Notes: generated by a model not told the origin, from the letters alone. A DNA stretch of 64,000 nucleotides from Bolinopsis microptera (GCF_026151205.1 NC_087074.1:6386001-6450000); one strand, 5' to 3'. Counted from the stretch's first letter, positions 45,401 through 56,442 are shown. Translations and numbers: made by a program.

Positions 45401-46701
45401 TGAGCACGTTTATGTTTAAGGCAGTAGTCACAAGAGGTATCTAAAACTATCAGCTCTCTCTCAACTTCTTTATTGGACATATCTGCATTCTTCAGAAGTT
45501 TAATTACTCTCCCTGAACCTGCATGTGCAAAGCGCTTATGAAGTTTAAGGGCTTTCTTCTTAGCTTCAAGTACGCCTGTATGATCTTCATTGGCAATCAT
45601 AATCTCACAAGTGACATTGTTGACATAGGATGGGTCTCTCTCTTTTGCTAGTGGTAAGGCATAATGTCCTGTACTTGTTGTTGTTAAGGAGAATGAATTA
45701 CCATCAATCTTAGCTTCATCGGTCTCAAAATCAATATTCATTCCTAAAGCTTTCATAGTCTGTAGTGATATGAGGAGGGGAATATCCGTGGCTACCACAT
45801 CTACCTCTAATCTGATGTCACGTTTGCATATCGTCACTGGGATAAGAACTCTCTTTGATGCTCTCATAGTGCCGACCCCAAACCTGAACATGGTGTCGGA
45901 AGGGTATTCAGTCACTTGTTCTCTAACCTTTTCAGGGAGTGAGTCTAGGTAAATAGTGTACCATTCTGTGCCACATACGGTACGACTGGCTCCGCAATCA
46001 AGAACTGCTTGATTGATTGTTTCGTCAACTAAAAGTATAGTCTCAATCTCGCTTCCAATATTAGATTGGAAGAATATAGGTATCCCACTTACATCAGATG
46101 AGCTCTGTTGGCTCTCATAAAACTGATCATCATAGCTAGCTTCTTCAGAACATAAATAATTATTATAGCCTCTGCTATTGTTGTTGGATCTGCTATTGTT
46201 GGATCTGCTATTATTGTTGGATCTGTTGTTGGATCCAGTCATTCTTTGCCGCAATTCACGTACATGAGGGCAGTCTCTAATCATATGGTTCAGGTCACCA
46301 CATCCATAACACTCACGGCTGTAGGTAGTGTTTCTTTGATCTCTGTTAAATGGGGGTCTTTGATTTCTTCTGTCTCTGTTGTACAGTACCTCCTCTTCTT
46401 CTTGATGACTCCCATAGAAGTTTATCTCTTGCTCCTCTTTAACAACGGGTCTAATCTGAATCTTGGAAGAGTCAGACGTGATTAAGGGGGTGTTAACATG
46501 TGAATCAGTTAATCGCAACAGTGCTTTTTTGGAGTCACTCATAGTTTTATTAGTACATGTTGCATTAGCGATGCGCTTGTCACTTTCACTGAGCTGCGCT
46601 CCTTCAATAATTAGATATGAAAGAATTAAATCTGGAATTTCAAGTCCACCAGTTTTCAGTTTAGCAACCTTGCTTTCGTAAAAGTGAATATACTCTTTCA
46701 T
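42409..46701 (-). CDS. Copia gag-pol frame (retroelement fossil)
   Basis: A 1430-codon frame of a Ty1/Copia element. In order it holds the end of gag with a CCHC zinc knuckle, an aspartic protease, a zinc-binding plus catalytic integrase, a basic/acidic linker, reverse transcriptase and RNase H. Integrase before reverse transcriptase is the Copia order, opposite to Gypsy. Plus-strand frames within this interval are antisense shadows. Because the surrounding element is interrupted, this is annotated as part of a recent fossil. Confidence 0.93.
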   Translation of the reverse strand: MKEYIHFYESKVAKLKTGGLEIPDLILSYLIIEGAQLSESDKRIANATCTNKTMSDSKKALLRLTDSHVNTPLITSDSSKIQIRPVVKEEQEINFYGSHQEEEEVLYNRDRRNQRPPFNRDQRNTTYSRECYGCGDLNHMIRDCPHVRELRQRMTGSNNRSNNNSRSNNSRSNNNSRGYNNYLCSEEASYDDQFYESQQSSSDVSGIPIFFQSNIGSEIETILLVDETINQAVLDCGASRTVCGTEWYTIYLDSLPEKVREQVTEYPSDTMFRFGVGTMRASKRVLIPVTICKRDIRLEVDVVATDIPLLISLQTMKALGMNIDFETDEAKIDGNSFSLTTTSTGHYALPLAKERDPSYVNNVTCEIMIANEDHTGVLEAKKKALKLHKRFAHAGSGRVIKLLKNADMSNKEVERELIVLDTSCDYCLKHKRAHPRPTVALPLAYQFNELVTMDLKKINGTWILHCCDYVTRFSSAQVLMSKDSDEVMEKLFECWISVFGPPEKILTDNGGEFVNDKWQSMFAAFNILHKDTASEAPFQNGICERHNDLIGHMTQKVMEDVKCKIEIALMWAIHAKNSLISVLGFSPYQLVFGKNPNIPGNSTNKLPAMSSYTSSQTVANHLNSLRMSREAYIKAENAERVARAMRGRVYAGTHQRFFSGDIVYYKKRDLKQWQGPGKVLGQDGAQVLVKTGARTLIKVHPCKLILKQTAEKQMNSPDQTQAEEIEQTNKSPEKQTIPDNTDSDSDDDEPRPVIPPLEQVTEDTAASTEHNNIEVDAEKETVQNETPEIQPESMEIEATVEEPVNTEEFFDAEDSIDEEKDNGISSRLRSRSSTQMTRGDVIYIKNIEFNTWVSCSLIEKEGLAGERWKVVNNSGERFIVDLELVEWLRTKEMPAKNDDAGLFADAIGDEKIWLNIARPSSNEEEIAMEKEMQQWQKFDVYEEVDKRKFPNQEVLSCRWVINQKEKPEGLCTKARLVIRGFQESNPQVADSPTAGKCVTRTFIMLANMFEYKLLCIDVRAAFLQSKPLDRLILVKPPKEKRTDNNMVWRLKKPVYGLNDAARAWYMTVKEELILYGCVQMPLDKSVFVYQPNEEFSGFLNVHVDDFLAAGNKDFHEKVLRRLKEKFQIGTEEYGDFTYVGWNIKQSAVSNNTVTIDQIDYQETKISPVSISSGRRNQPDYELSDLEKTEFQQLLGKLQWITSQSRPDLRYKVLESSMKAAKPRVSDLINLNAIVKKLKKQTVTIMLPSLSKDISQLKIYAYADASLNMLPGRTSSARGHAIFLVSGDSAGILSWCSRKIKKVTKTISYAEAMALGECLDEAYLIRETIITALCLSQNKTKDTVPIIGLTDNLSVKENIYSTNPSVDLKMRVQVAYLRKIIDDEEINKVVWIPDPQQLADCLTKSPKNKDPVENLLAVIQTGKLNIHPIQH

Positions 46702-46743
46702 AGTTTGATCTTTACTGCGTCTAAATCGGTAAAATTGATCAAA

Positions 46744-49700
46744 GGGGGGGGTGTCATGTCCGTCTATGTCCGCCTATGTCCTGTCCTTTTTGGATTCTAT
46801 GAGACAACGGACGTGTTTTTTGGGACATTGGCGGACACGGACGGACATTGGCGGACTCGGACGGACATTGGCGGACTCGGACGGACATTGGCGGACTCGG
46901 ACGGACATTGGCGGACCCGGACGGACATTGGCGGACTTGGATGGACATTGGTGGACATTAGCAGACATTGGTGGACATTAGCGGACAAACATTTTGAGGA
47001 CTGAAGAGTACTGAAGAGTACTGAGGAGGATGGCTGAGAAGGATGGCTGATGAGGATGGCTGAGGAGGATGACTGAGGAGGATGACTGAGGAGGATGACT
47101 GAGAGGGAGGAGAAGGATCAGGAAGACCCAGGAGGAGGAGGAGGAGGAGGACCCAGAAGGAGGACCTAGGAGGAGGAGGAGGAGAACTGAGGAGGATTAC
47201 TGAGGAGGAGGAGGATGGCTGAGGAGGATGACTGAGAGGGAGGAGGAGGAGGAAGAGGAGGAAGAGGACTGAGGAGGAGGAGGAGAAGGACTGAGGAGGA
47301 GAAGGAGGACCCAGGAGGAGGAGGACCCAGGAGGAGGACCCAGGAGGAGGACCCAGGAAAAGGCCCCAGGAGGAGGAGGAGGACTGGGGAGGAGGAGAAC
47401 TGTTGAGGACTGATGAGGAGGACTGAGGACGGGGAGGAAGAGTAGGAGGAGGACTGAGGAGGGGAGGAGGAAGAGGACTGGGGAGGATGGCTGAGAAGGA
47501 TGGCTGAGGAGGATGGCTGAGGAGGATGACTGAGGAGGATGACTGAGGAGGATGACTGAGTGGGAGGAGAAGGATCAGGAAGACCCAGGAGGAGGAGGAG
47601 GAGGAGGACCCAGAAGGAGGACCTAGGAGGAGGAGGAGGAGAACTGAGGAGGATGACTGAGGAGGAGGAGGACTCAGGAGGAGGCACGAGGAGGACTGAG
47701 GAGGACCCAGGAGGAGGACCCAGGAAAAGGCCCCAGGAGGAGGAGGAGGACTGGTGAAGAGGAGAACTGTTGAGGACTGATGAGGAGGACTGAGGACGAG
47801 GAGGAAGAGTAGGAGGAGGACTGAGGAGGGGAGGAGGAAGAGGACTGGGGAAGATCAGGAAGACCCAGGAGGACCCAGGAGGAGGAGGAGGAGGAGGACC
47901 CAGGAGGAGGAGGAGGACTGAGGAGGACTGTGGAGGAGGACTGACGATGACTGAGAAGGAGGAGGACTGAGGAGTACTGAGGAGGATGGCTGAGGAGGAT
48001 GGCTGGGGAGGATGGCTGAGGAGGATGACTGAGGAGGATGACTGAGAGGGAGGAGGAGGACTCAGGAGGAGGACTCAGAAGGAAGAGGAGGAGGACTCAG
48101 GAGGAGGACTTAGGAGAAATGAGAAGGAGGACTGAGGAGAACTGAGGAGGAGGAGGAGGATGAGGACTGAATAGGAGGAGAAGGAGGGGGACTGGGAGAG
48201 GACTGGGGAGGAGGAGGACTGATGAGAAGGATGAGGAGGAGGACCCAGGAGGAGGAGGACTGAGGAGGAGGACTGAGGAGGACTGAGGAGGATGGCTGAG
48301 GAGGATGACTGAGAGGGAAGAGGAGGAGGAGGACCGAGGAGGACTGAGAAGGAGGAGGAGGAGGACTGAATAGGAGGAGGATCAGGAGGAGGGGGACTGG
48401 GGGAGGACTGAGGAGGAGGATGGAGGACTGAGGAGAAGGATGAGGAGGAGGACTGAGGAGGACTTAATAGGAGGAGGAGAAGGAGGGGGACTGGGAGAGG
48501 ACTGGGGAGGAGGAGGACTGATGAGAAGGATGAGGAGGAGGACCCAGGAGGAGGAGGACTGAGGACCGAGGAGGAAGAGGAGGAGGATGAAGAGGAGGAG
48601 GAGGACCCAGGAGGAGGAGGACTGAGGAGGACTGAGGAGGATGGCTGAGGAGGATGACTGAGAGGGAAGAGGAGGAGGAGGACCGAGGAGGACTGAGAAG
48701 GAGGAGGAGGAGGACTGAATAGGAGGAGGAGGAGGGGGACTGGGGGAGGACTGAGGAAGAGGATGGAGGACTGAGGAGAAGGATGAGGAGGAGGACTGAG
48801 GAGGAGGATGAAGAGGAGGAGGAGGAGGACCCAGGAGGAGGACTCAGGAGGAGGAGGAGGACTGGGGAGGAGGAGGACTGTTGAGGACTGATGAGGAGGA
48901 CTGAGGACGAGGCGGAGTAGTAGGAGGAGGACTGAGGAGGGGAGGAGGAAGAGGACTGAGGAAGATCAGAAAGACCCAGGGGGAGGAGGAAGAGTAGGAG
49001 GAGGAAGCATCTAAATGTTATTTCCATTTTTGAGGAGGAGGAGGAGGACCCAGAAGGAGGACCTAGGAGGAGGAGGAGGAGAACTGAGGAGGATGACTGA
49101 GGAGGAGGAGGACTCAGGAGGAGGCACGAGGAGGACTGAGGAGGACCCAGGAGGAGGACCCAGGAAAAGGCCCCAGGAGGAGGAGGAGGACTGGTGAAGA
49201 GGAGAACTGTTGAGGACTGATGAGGAGGACTGAGGACGAGGAGGAAGAGTAGGAGGAGGACTGAGGAGGGGAGGAGGAAGAGGACTGGGGAAGATCAGGA
49301 AGACCCAGGAGGACCCAGGAGGAGGAGGAGGAGGAGGACCCAGGAGGAGGAGGAGGACTGAGGAGGACTGTGGAGGAGGACTGACGATGACTGAGAAGGA
49401 GGAGGACTGAGGAGTACTGAGGAGGATGGCTGAGGAGGATGGCTGGGGAGGATGGCTGAGGAGGATGACTGAGGAGGATGACTGAGAGGGAGGAGGAGGA
49501 CTCAGGAGGAGGACTCAGAAGGAAGAGGAGGAGGACTCAGGAGGAGGACTTAGGAGAAATGAGAAGGAGGACTGAGGAGAACTGAGGAGGAGGAGGAGGA
49601 TGAGGACTGAATAGGAGGAGAAGGAGGGGGACTGGGAGAGGACTGGGGAGGAGGAGGACTGATGAGAAGGATGAGGAGGAGGACCCAGGAGGAGGAGGAC

Positions 49701-50763
49701 TGAGGAGGAGGACTGAGGAGGACTGAGGAGGATGGCTGAGGAGGATGACTGAGAGGGAAGAGGAGGAGGAGGACCGAGGAGGACTGAGAAGGAGGAGGAG
49801 GAGGACTGAATAGGAGGAGGAGGAGGGGGACTGGGGGAGGACTGAGGAGGAGGATGGAGGACTGAGGAGAAGGATGAGGAGGAGGACTGAGGAGGACTTA
49901 ATAGGAGGAGGAGAAGGAGGGGGACTGGGAGAGGACTGGGGAGGAGGAGGACTGATGAGAAGGATGAGGAGGAGGACCCAGGAGGAGGAGGACTGAGGAC
50001 CGAGGAGGAAGAGGAGGAGGATGAAGAGGAGGAGGACCCAGGAGGAGGAGGACTGAGGAGGACTGAGGAGGATGGCTGAGGAGGATGACTGAGAGGGAAG
50101 AGGAGGAGGAGGACCGAGGAGGACTGAGAAGGAGGAGGAGGAGGACTGAATAGGAGGAGGAGGAGGGGGACTGGGGGAGGACTGAGGAAGAGGATGGAGG
50201 ACTGAGGAGAAGGATGAGGAGGAGGACTGAGGAGGAGGATGAAGAGGAGGAGGAGGAGGACCCAGGAGGAGGACTCAGGAGGAGGAGGAGGACTGGGGAG
50301 GAGGAGGACTGTTGAGGACTGATGAGGAGGACTGAGGACGAGGCGGAGTAGTAGGAGGAGGACTGAGGAGGGGAGGAGGAAGAGGACTGAGGAAGATCAG
50401 AAAGACCCAGGGGGAGGAGGAGGAAGAGTAGGAGGAGGAAGCATCTAAATGTTATTTCCATTTTTGTCCGTTTTTGTCCATTTTTGTCCGTTTTTGTCCG
50501 CTCTATTTTTTGTCCGTTTTGAAAATATAGGGTACCGAACGGACAAAAAACATGATCCCCCTATAACAGAAAAAATTGAACATTTTATTTAGCAATTTAG
50601 GTGTCCATTAATGTCCGCCTATGTCCGCCTATGTCCGTTTATGTCCGTCTATGTCCGCCTATGTCCGCCTATGTCCGCCTATGTCCGCCTATGTCCGTCT
50701 ATGTCCTGTCCTTTTTGGATTCTATGAGACAAGCGGACATAGACGGACGTGACACCCCCCCCC
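46744..50763. mobile_element. GTCC-repeat DNA transposon inside the Copia element
   Basis: ATCAAA flanks both sides (46738-46743, 50764-50769). The ends are inverted repeats: GGGGGGGTGTCATGTCCGTC on the left and, reversed, GGGGGGTGTCACGTCCGTCT on the right. Subterminal arrays of GTCCGCCTAT and GGACATTGGCGGAC units follow, and both ends carry TGTCCTTTTTGGATTCTATG. No transposase is seen. Most of the interior is a purine array. A related element lies at about 35892-36770. The family is not known to me. Confidence 0.75.
47010..50440 (+). repeat. 3.4-kb GGA-rich purine array with 1434-bp duplication
   Basis: Nearly all purine on the plus strand, in units such as AGGAGGAGGACTGAGGAGGA. A segment of about 1434 bp is repeated in tandem: about 47595-49028 recurs at 49029-50462, each ending with AAGCATCTAAATGTTATTTC. 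The long frames (Ser/Pro/Leu on minus, Glu/Gly/Arg on plus) are products of the repeat. Such tracts can form triplex DNA or quadruplexes. Confidence 0.9.
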
Positions 50764-51012
50764 ATCAAATTGGTCCATAAGATCATTGTCGCTTTCATAA
50801 ATACAGTCCAATTTTTTAATGATTACAGCTACGCTAGTGTCTGCTTCATCAATTAGTAAATCTGACGCCTTGTCAGCCATGTTCATGATAAGTAAAACAC
50901 CCTGTTTCTTAGTGTCATCCTCTTCACAAACTGTCGCCCACATGGTGACTAGCTTCTTCCATTTGCTGTACTCACTGGCCTTCCCACTGAAGGATGGAAC
51001 TTTGTTCTTCAT
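50764..51012 (-). CDS. Copia gag, N-terminal part (retroelement fossil)
   Basis: Begins MKNKVPSFSGKASEYSKWKK at 51012 just downstream (in sense) of the primer site and 5' LTR. It is typical of Copia gag N-termini (UBN2-like: a short F-G-Y-W region, then KLD). It belongs to the element at 41540-51355 and is separated from the rest of the frame by the inserted DNA transposon. Confidence 0.8.
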
Positions 51013-51046
51013 CGTTGAGTGTAGTCTGCTGTCTTCCTGCTACCAA

Positions 51047-51355
51047 TGTTTGTAGGTAATAAGCAATGAAACCCAGTAATCGTATAACCAAGCTGAAATG
51101 ATCTATATCAATGTATAGTAAATAATACCTTTAGTCAATCTGAATAACTCACAATACTTCTATAAAGAGTAAAAGGGATAAACCCATAAACACTTGACGG
51201 AGAGAAAGTAACTCACCAAGAAAGCTCCGTCAAGGATCGTAAGCTCTAGTAGGTCTCTAGAGTCTGTCATATAAAACAACCATGCTTAAGGAAAACATGG
51301 GGTTACATAAAGATATATCCTAATATAGGAAATCTAGAGAAAAGGATATATGACA
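51047..51355 (-). repeat. Copia 5' LTR
   Basis: In sense it starts TGTCATATATCC and ends CCTACAAACA, immediately followed by a primer-binding site TTGGTAGCAGG. It is nearly identical to the 3' LTR. AACAG at 51356-51360 is the target duplication. Confidence 0.88.
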
Positions 51356-53154
51356 AACAGTGTTCCAAAGCTTGGCTGCATTAAACAAAAAGGTATTTGA
51401 TTTATTTAGAAGAATAACCGTTAGACTCGTTGCACGGTTTGAAATGTTGATAGCCTCATAAAGGGAGTATGGGCAGTGGTACTTGATAATCTTAGAGAAT
51501 TCTAAAATACAGTGATATTTGTACAAGTTTTGAGCCGTAAGAATTTTTAACCTATTAAAAATGGGTTTCGTATGCTCCTTTTCAAAATGTTTATGGCCTA
51601 GTATTTGCATGCCATATGGTCTAGTTCTTGCACATGTTGATTGTTTATCTAGATATGAGTCGAGATCACCAAAAAGGATTCTTATACAGTGCTTCTGTGT
51701 GATAAAAAGACTATCATTTGACCGTTCTTTGAGGACAACTCCCCAAACACTTATACCATAACTTAGATGTGATTCAAATAGAGCATTATATATTTTTAAA
51801 TATAGTTCAGCAGGTATCGAGTGCCGAATTCTACAGATTGCACCAGTCATGGACCTCAGTTTTTTACGGATGTAGTGCATGTGGGCAGTCCAGTTTAGCT
51901 TACTATCTATAACGACACCTAAGAATTTGGTATCCTTGACTTTAGTGATAACCTTACCATTGATGAATATTGATCTAGATTCATCTAGCAGGGTAGCAAA
52001 TGGTCTAGTCCGTGCACAAGTGTCATCATATTCAGAGGCAGGTTTAAAATGGATGTAGCAGCATTTTGACATGTTGATATGAAGTAGATTACATTTCATA
52101 TAAATCGAGACATGTTTAAGCACTAAGTTGGCTTTTTTGTATGTTGCTTCTCTAGACGGTCCTGATATGAAGATATTAGTGTCATCAGCATAAAGTACAA
52201 ATTTCACTTCACTGTCTGAAAAACAGTTTACTATATCGTTCATATACAGTAGGAAGAGTAATGGCCCTAGAATTGATCCTTGAGGAACCCCGAATTCCAC
52301 ATCCATTGTTTCTGATGGTACATCGTTATACATCACATACTGCTTTCTGTTAGTCAAGTAGCTTTTTAGTAAAGTTAGTGCTGTGCCCCTAATACCATAG
52401 GAATTTAGCTTGCTTAGAAGAATATTGTGATCAAGGGTGTCAAAGGCTTTGCTCAAGTCAATGAATATGCCTAGGACATGTTTATTGCTAGCCAGGGACT
52501 TTGTAACAGAGTCTATAGATTTGTGTAGAGCATGGGCGGTAGAATGGCCTTTTCTAAATCCAAACTGCGAGTCTGTTAGTACACCTTTAGATGTGAAGAA
52601 ATTATAGAGCCGTTTGTAAATGACCTTCTCAAAAATTTTTCCAAATAAAGGTAATATTGATACAGGCCGATAATTTTCAATACATTCCTTATATATATAT
52701 TATATATATATTATTGTCTTTCTTGTAAATAGGAATAACTTTACCAGTTTTAAAAATACTTGGGAATGTTCCTTTTTGTATACATATGTTGTAAAGCCTA
52801 GCCAAGGTACCAGCGATGAGCTTTGCCGATTTTTTTACAACGATTATAGGTATGTCACTTGCCTTGCCATTTTGAAAATCTTTGATGACCTCGATAATCT
52901 CATCTTTATTAGTTTCTTCCAGGTATATGGAGTCAGATACTGAATTAGACATGAATTGAGCAAATGATTCTACTGGTTCCAGAGAAATACTATTGTTCGA
53001 CAATACATTTCTATTGAGATTGCTTGCAAGAGATGTAAAGTATTCACAAAATTTGTTAGCAATTATTCGTCTGCAAGTAATTCTCTGGCCATCTATGACA
53101 AAATCGTCCTTACATCTAGACATATTCTTACCACGGAGTTCAGTGATAACTTCC

Positions 53155-53186
<32 letters not shown>

Positions 53187-53790
53187 GAGTTCATGCTGTA
53201 CTTCTCGAATTTTCTAGTATAGCACATAGCTTTTGCCATATTTATTGAGTTTTTGAGAAACTTGTCGAATTCCTTGTAGCAGATGTGCTTGTTTTGATCC
53301 CCGTCAGGTAGTTTTAATGTACAAGTCTTCTTCCATTCGAAATACAACCTAGCTTTCTTGTCTATGGAATTAATTAGCCCCTGGGTAATCCAAGGGTTAG
53401 TTATGCTGTTGCGTTTAGTGGTTCTAGGAGTAAGAAGTTTGCAAGACAAATCTATCTTTTCTTGAAATAACTGCATGAAAGAGTCAAATGTGTCACAGCT
53501 GTGCTGGAACCTATCTATATCGTTTTCTATTTCAAGACAGAGCTTCTCTAGGTTAGCATTACTATAGTCGTAGTGTATGGTAATTTTGTCTGGTGAATTA
53601 GGTTTAGGCACAGAGTTAGGGGGAAGCTCAACAAGAGTGAATACAGGGTGATGGTGGGAGATATTATCAGATATCACACCAGAAATAAGGGATTGGTCTA
53701 CTACATTGGTGTGGATATTGTCAATACAAGTCCTGGAACAGCCAGGCATTTGGTGTGATGCGAAGGATTGACATCGTGAATCAACAATTA
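51356..53790 (-). mobile_element. CR1/Jockey-type LINE, 5'-truncated, split by Copia
   Basis: Minus-strand non-LTR element. At 53755-53110 lies the end of an AP endonuclease (SGVISDNISHHHPVF). Then come reverse transcriptase blocks: FRKGHSTAHAL near 52540, IDLSKAFDTLDHN near 52450, GVPQGSILGPLLFLLYMNDI near 52280, YADDTNIFIS near 52170 and FLGVVIDSKLNW near 51910. The frame is disturbed by a (TA)n tract at 52688-52712 and a T/A homopolymer at 53160-53186. It starts within the endonuclease domain, so it is 5'-truncated. Its last coding part is at 41394-41539. It is inactive. Confidence 0.85.
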
Positions 53791-54060
53791 TTAGGACCGT
53801 CGACGAGTCCAACTCGGCGCGCGTCCTGGTAGGTTGTAAACCTACAACTTCTCGCTAAATCGGTGAGATGCGCTCCTGTGTTGAAGGATGTTACTCCTAG
53901 TCTAAATTTCTTCGAAGTAGCACGCGCCGGGCCAGACCATTAACAATGGTCAAGCTACTGTGTCGCGCCGAACTGCAATGAATTGACATCGTCAATTAAG
54001 ACCGTCGACGAGTCCATACCAACTCGGCTTGATTCACGATGTCAATCCTTCGCATTTCGC
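53757..54060. repeat. Inverted and direct repeats at the LINE 5' junction
   Basis: TGCGAAGGATTGACATCGTG and six more bases at 53757 recur inverted at about 54029-54055. GACCGTCGACGAGTCC occurs in direct orientation at about 53802 and 54000. The segment can form a hairpin of about 300 bp and marks the truncated end of the LINE. Confidence 0.6.
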
Positions 54061-55050
54061 CGATCTGCATAAGTGGTTGCGAGAAACATTAATGGATGCG
54101 CGCGCGATTGCTCTAACCAGAGCCCTCTCGCTTGCAGTAGCGCGCGACCGCTTGCAGTACGCGTAGACACATGGATATGTGAACGAGCGCGACCCAGTAG
54201 TGCATCGCGCTACAAAACTCGGCGCGCGTCCTGGTAGGTTATAAACCTACAAGCAATAGCGCGCGACCGCTGAAGATTCATGGCTAAGCTATGTCATATG
54301 TGAATCCGAAATTTGCGCTAAAATACCGAATCCTACAGTCGGCACGCGCGGTTCACTGTTGCGTCAATGGTTTACTGCCTACGGTATTGACAATTGAAAC
54401 CACAAGTTTGATTTGCGGCTTGATTGTGCGCAATTGGACTAATATATAACATTTGCCCTTTTCAAAAATAACTAATCATTCATTATTTTTTAAATCTTTT
54501 GATGCGAAATTTAGCATCAGCGCGAGAAGCACATTAAAATTTTATTTTATTCCTTGTTCAGCTTTGCGAAGCTTTTATCGGACTGTACAGTGCACGTACG
54601 GAAGTACATAAAAATGGTACACTCAAGTCAAGAGTCTCATGAATTTTGACTTGGTTGTAGTTGTACCATAATATTTATGGTGCTTTCGCCATTTGCGCCA
54701 CTGCGGGCGGGCTTGTTTCACAAGTCAAGAAAACCGCCGTGAGGCGGGCGCGCGCTACTGCAAGCGCAAGGGCTCTGGATAGAGAAACCATAATATTTCC
54801 ATAATTTATACGATCTGCTCAGTCATGTGTTTGAATTATAAAAAAAGGTTCGGCTTTGAACTTCATTCTAAGTTCATGAATCACAAATCATGGCTCTAAC
54901 TTTATATTGTACACTTATAGTTATTATTTGTAGCGCGATGCGTTACTGTGCTAGATCGGCGAGATGCGCTACTGTGCCGCGCCGAGCTGCCATGAATTGA
55001 CATCGTCAATTAAAGTTATTATTAGTCAGTGTAATAAGCGCCAAGCGCGA
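53820..55050. repeat. Mosaic of GC-rich dispersed repeats
   Basis: Repeated modules include GTCCTGGTAGGTTGTAAACC at 53824 and its variant at 54229 (a hairpin around GTAGGTTNTAAACCTAC), GCGCGCGAC-CTTGCAGTA, and GTAGCGCGATGCGTTACTGT. The same modules occur at 40370-40800. No coding sequence was found. Confidence 0.5.
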
Positions 55051-55684
55051 GCACAGAACTTTTTTTTCTCCGATTTCGATAAATTTGGTACCAAAATTTG
55101 TCTAAAAATGTGAATAAAATAAATCCACCGTGTAGCAATTTTTGCTAAAAATGCTACACCGACACGGCGCTTGTTCGCCGCGCGTGCTTTTTTCGCGCAA
55201 ATTTTTAGTTTTTGGCCTATATGCTATAACTTTCACATTTTCAGTTATTATCACATAATTATTATGGCCTGGCATCGTAATCAGCTCATCGAGACGAAAC
55301 TTTTAGTTCTAATATTTAAAAATTTAAAGGAAAATTATTTTCAAAATTTTTCAATCTGAACACAAGGGCGTGAAATTTTGAACAAATTTTTGAAAAATTT
55401 GGTGCTTCAAATATTATAATTTTGGTACCAAAAGTTGCGTCTGACTACAGACTAAGCTCATTACGATACTGTAATAATTATTTCAAAATATTCAATATTT
55501 TAGGAGTTATAGGCATTTTAAGCAATAAATTACCCATTTTTCGTCCTTTGTACATTCTTGTAATGCACAGGAGGCCCACATATAGCTCGACGTTATTTTA
55601 CTACACGGTGAATTTGCATTATTCACACTTAGAGGCAACTTTTGGTACCAAATTTATCAAAATCAGAGACAAAAAATTCTGTGC
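55051..55684. mobile_element. MITE with GGTACC-containing inverted ends
   Basis: About 45-bp imperfect inverted repeats run from GCACAGAACTTTTTT..GATAAATTTGGTACCAAA on the left to their complement ending TTCTGTGC at 55684. Another TTTTGGTACCAAAA palindrome lies in the middle (55420). There is no transposase. The open frames in this region are chance. Confidence 0.55.
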
Positions 55685-56335
55685 CAACTCATGGCTGTTA
55701 TTACATAGACTATAAGTATATATTAGTATTACATTGAAAAGACGAGTCCAGGTATGTATAAATGTTTTAAGTTTGAATGCCAAATTACAAGCGGATGTTT
55801 CAATTACAATTGGGTTACAATTCCAACGATAAAACAACGATAAATGGATAAAACTGACAAACAACAAAGCATAAACTTGTCGAACCGTAAGTGGGACATG
55901 TAATGTTGAAAATTGAATCAACTCCATAATTATCATTTATATTTATTCCCTAGGAAACTTGGCGGCACAAACAAAAATCATTGTTTTCGAAGTTTTCATA
56001 CTAACCCATTACCATTTGCCATGAACGAATAACGTTAAACCTCGTTAACTTAACAAGTGCAAGTGGTAATAACCGTTAAATGTTTTATCATAACCAATAT
56101 TAGTTTAAATTATGTTCCCAATTAGGTCTGCTTGGTACAGACTACAGCTGCGATTATTCTTCGTTAAGTTGAACCAATTTAGATATTTGGCGAGCAAGTA
56201 TAACTAAATTATTAATTAAGAAATAAAAAATCTATAAACATTAAACAATGAAGACCAACTTTATATTGGCGATAATCCAGACGGTAATCAGCCTATGATC
56301 GCAAAAGGTGTCCAATTTATTTTGAACCAAATAAG

Positions 56336-56442
56336 AGGCCGTTCACATATCACGCGTAGCTATTGTGTTAAAATTACACTAGCGTAATCATTCAGAAACC
56401 CCCTCCCGTCCCCTATGTGATTATGTAATATGTGAACGACAC
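56336..56442. mobile_element. Small MITE, CGTTCACATAT family, copy A
   Basis: GGCCGTTCACATAT..ACACTAGCGTAATCATT..TAATATGTGAACG has inverted ends and shares its interior (GCTATTGTGT-AAAATTACAC) with the element at 60570-60724. Confidence 0.6.

Larger units (their letters stand above)
41540..51355 (-). mobile_element. Copia LTR retrotransposon, young, interrupted by one insertion
   Basis: Family Ty1/Copia, minus strand. Target duplication AACAG (41535-41539, 51356-51360). LTRs run from TGTCATATATCC to CCTACAAACA in sense. A tRNA-Met-type primer site (TGGTAGCAG) adjoins the 5' LTR. Parts: gag, zinc knuckle, protease, integrase, reverse transcriptase and RNase H in Copia order. The LTRs are nearly identical, so insertion was recent. 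The main frame reads open over its length. The copy is broken by one visible insertion, a 4-kb DNA element in gag. Confidence 0.92.

Noticed and set aside
47166-50461. Long Ser/Pro/Leu and Glu/Gly/Arg frames
   Set aside because: Products of the GGA array on either strand; identical frames recur at 1434-bp spacing because of the duplication.
51047-51400. LINE inserted into the Copia LTR
   Set aside because: The AACAG duplication and the LINE coding tail at 41394-41539 show the reverse order: Copia inserted into the LINE.
53795-53830. Hammerhead-ribozyme-like GTCGACGAGTCC
   Set aside because: The partner core element (GGAC-GAAA) and the third stem are missing on either strand.
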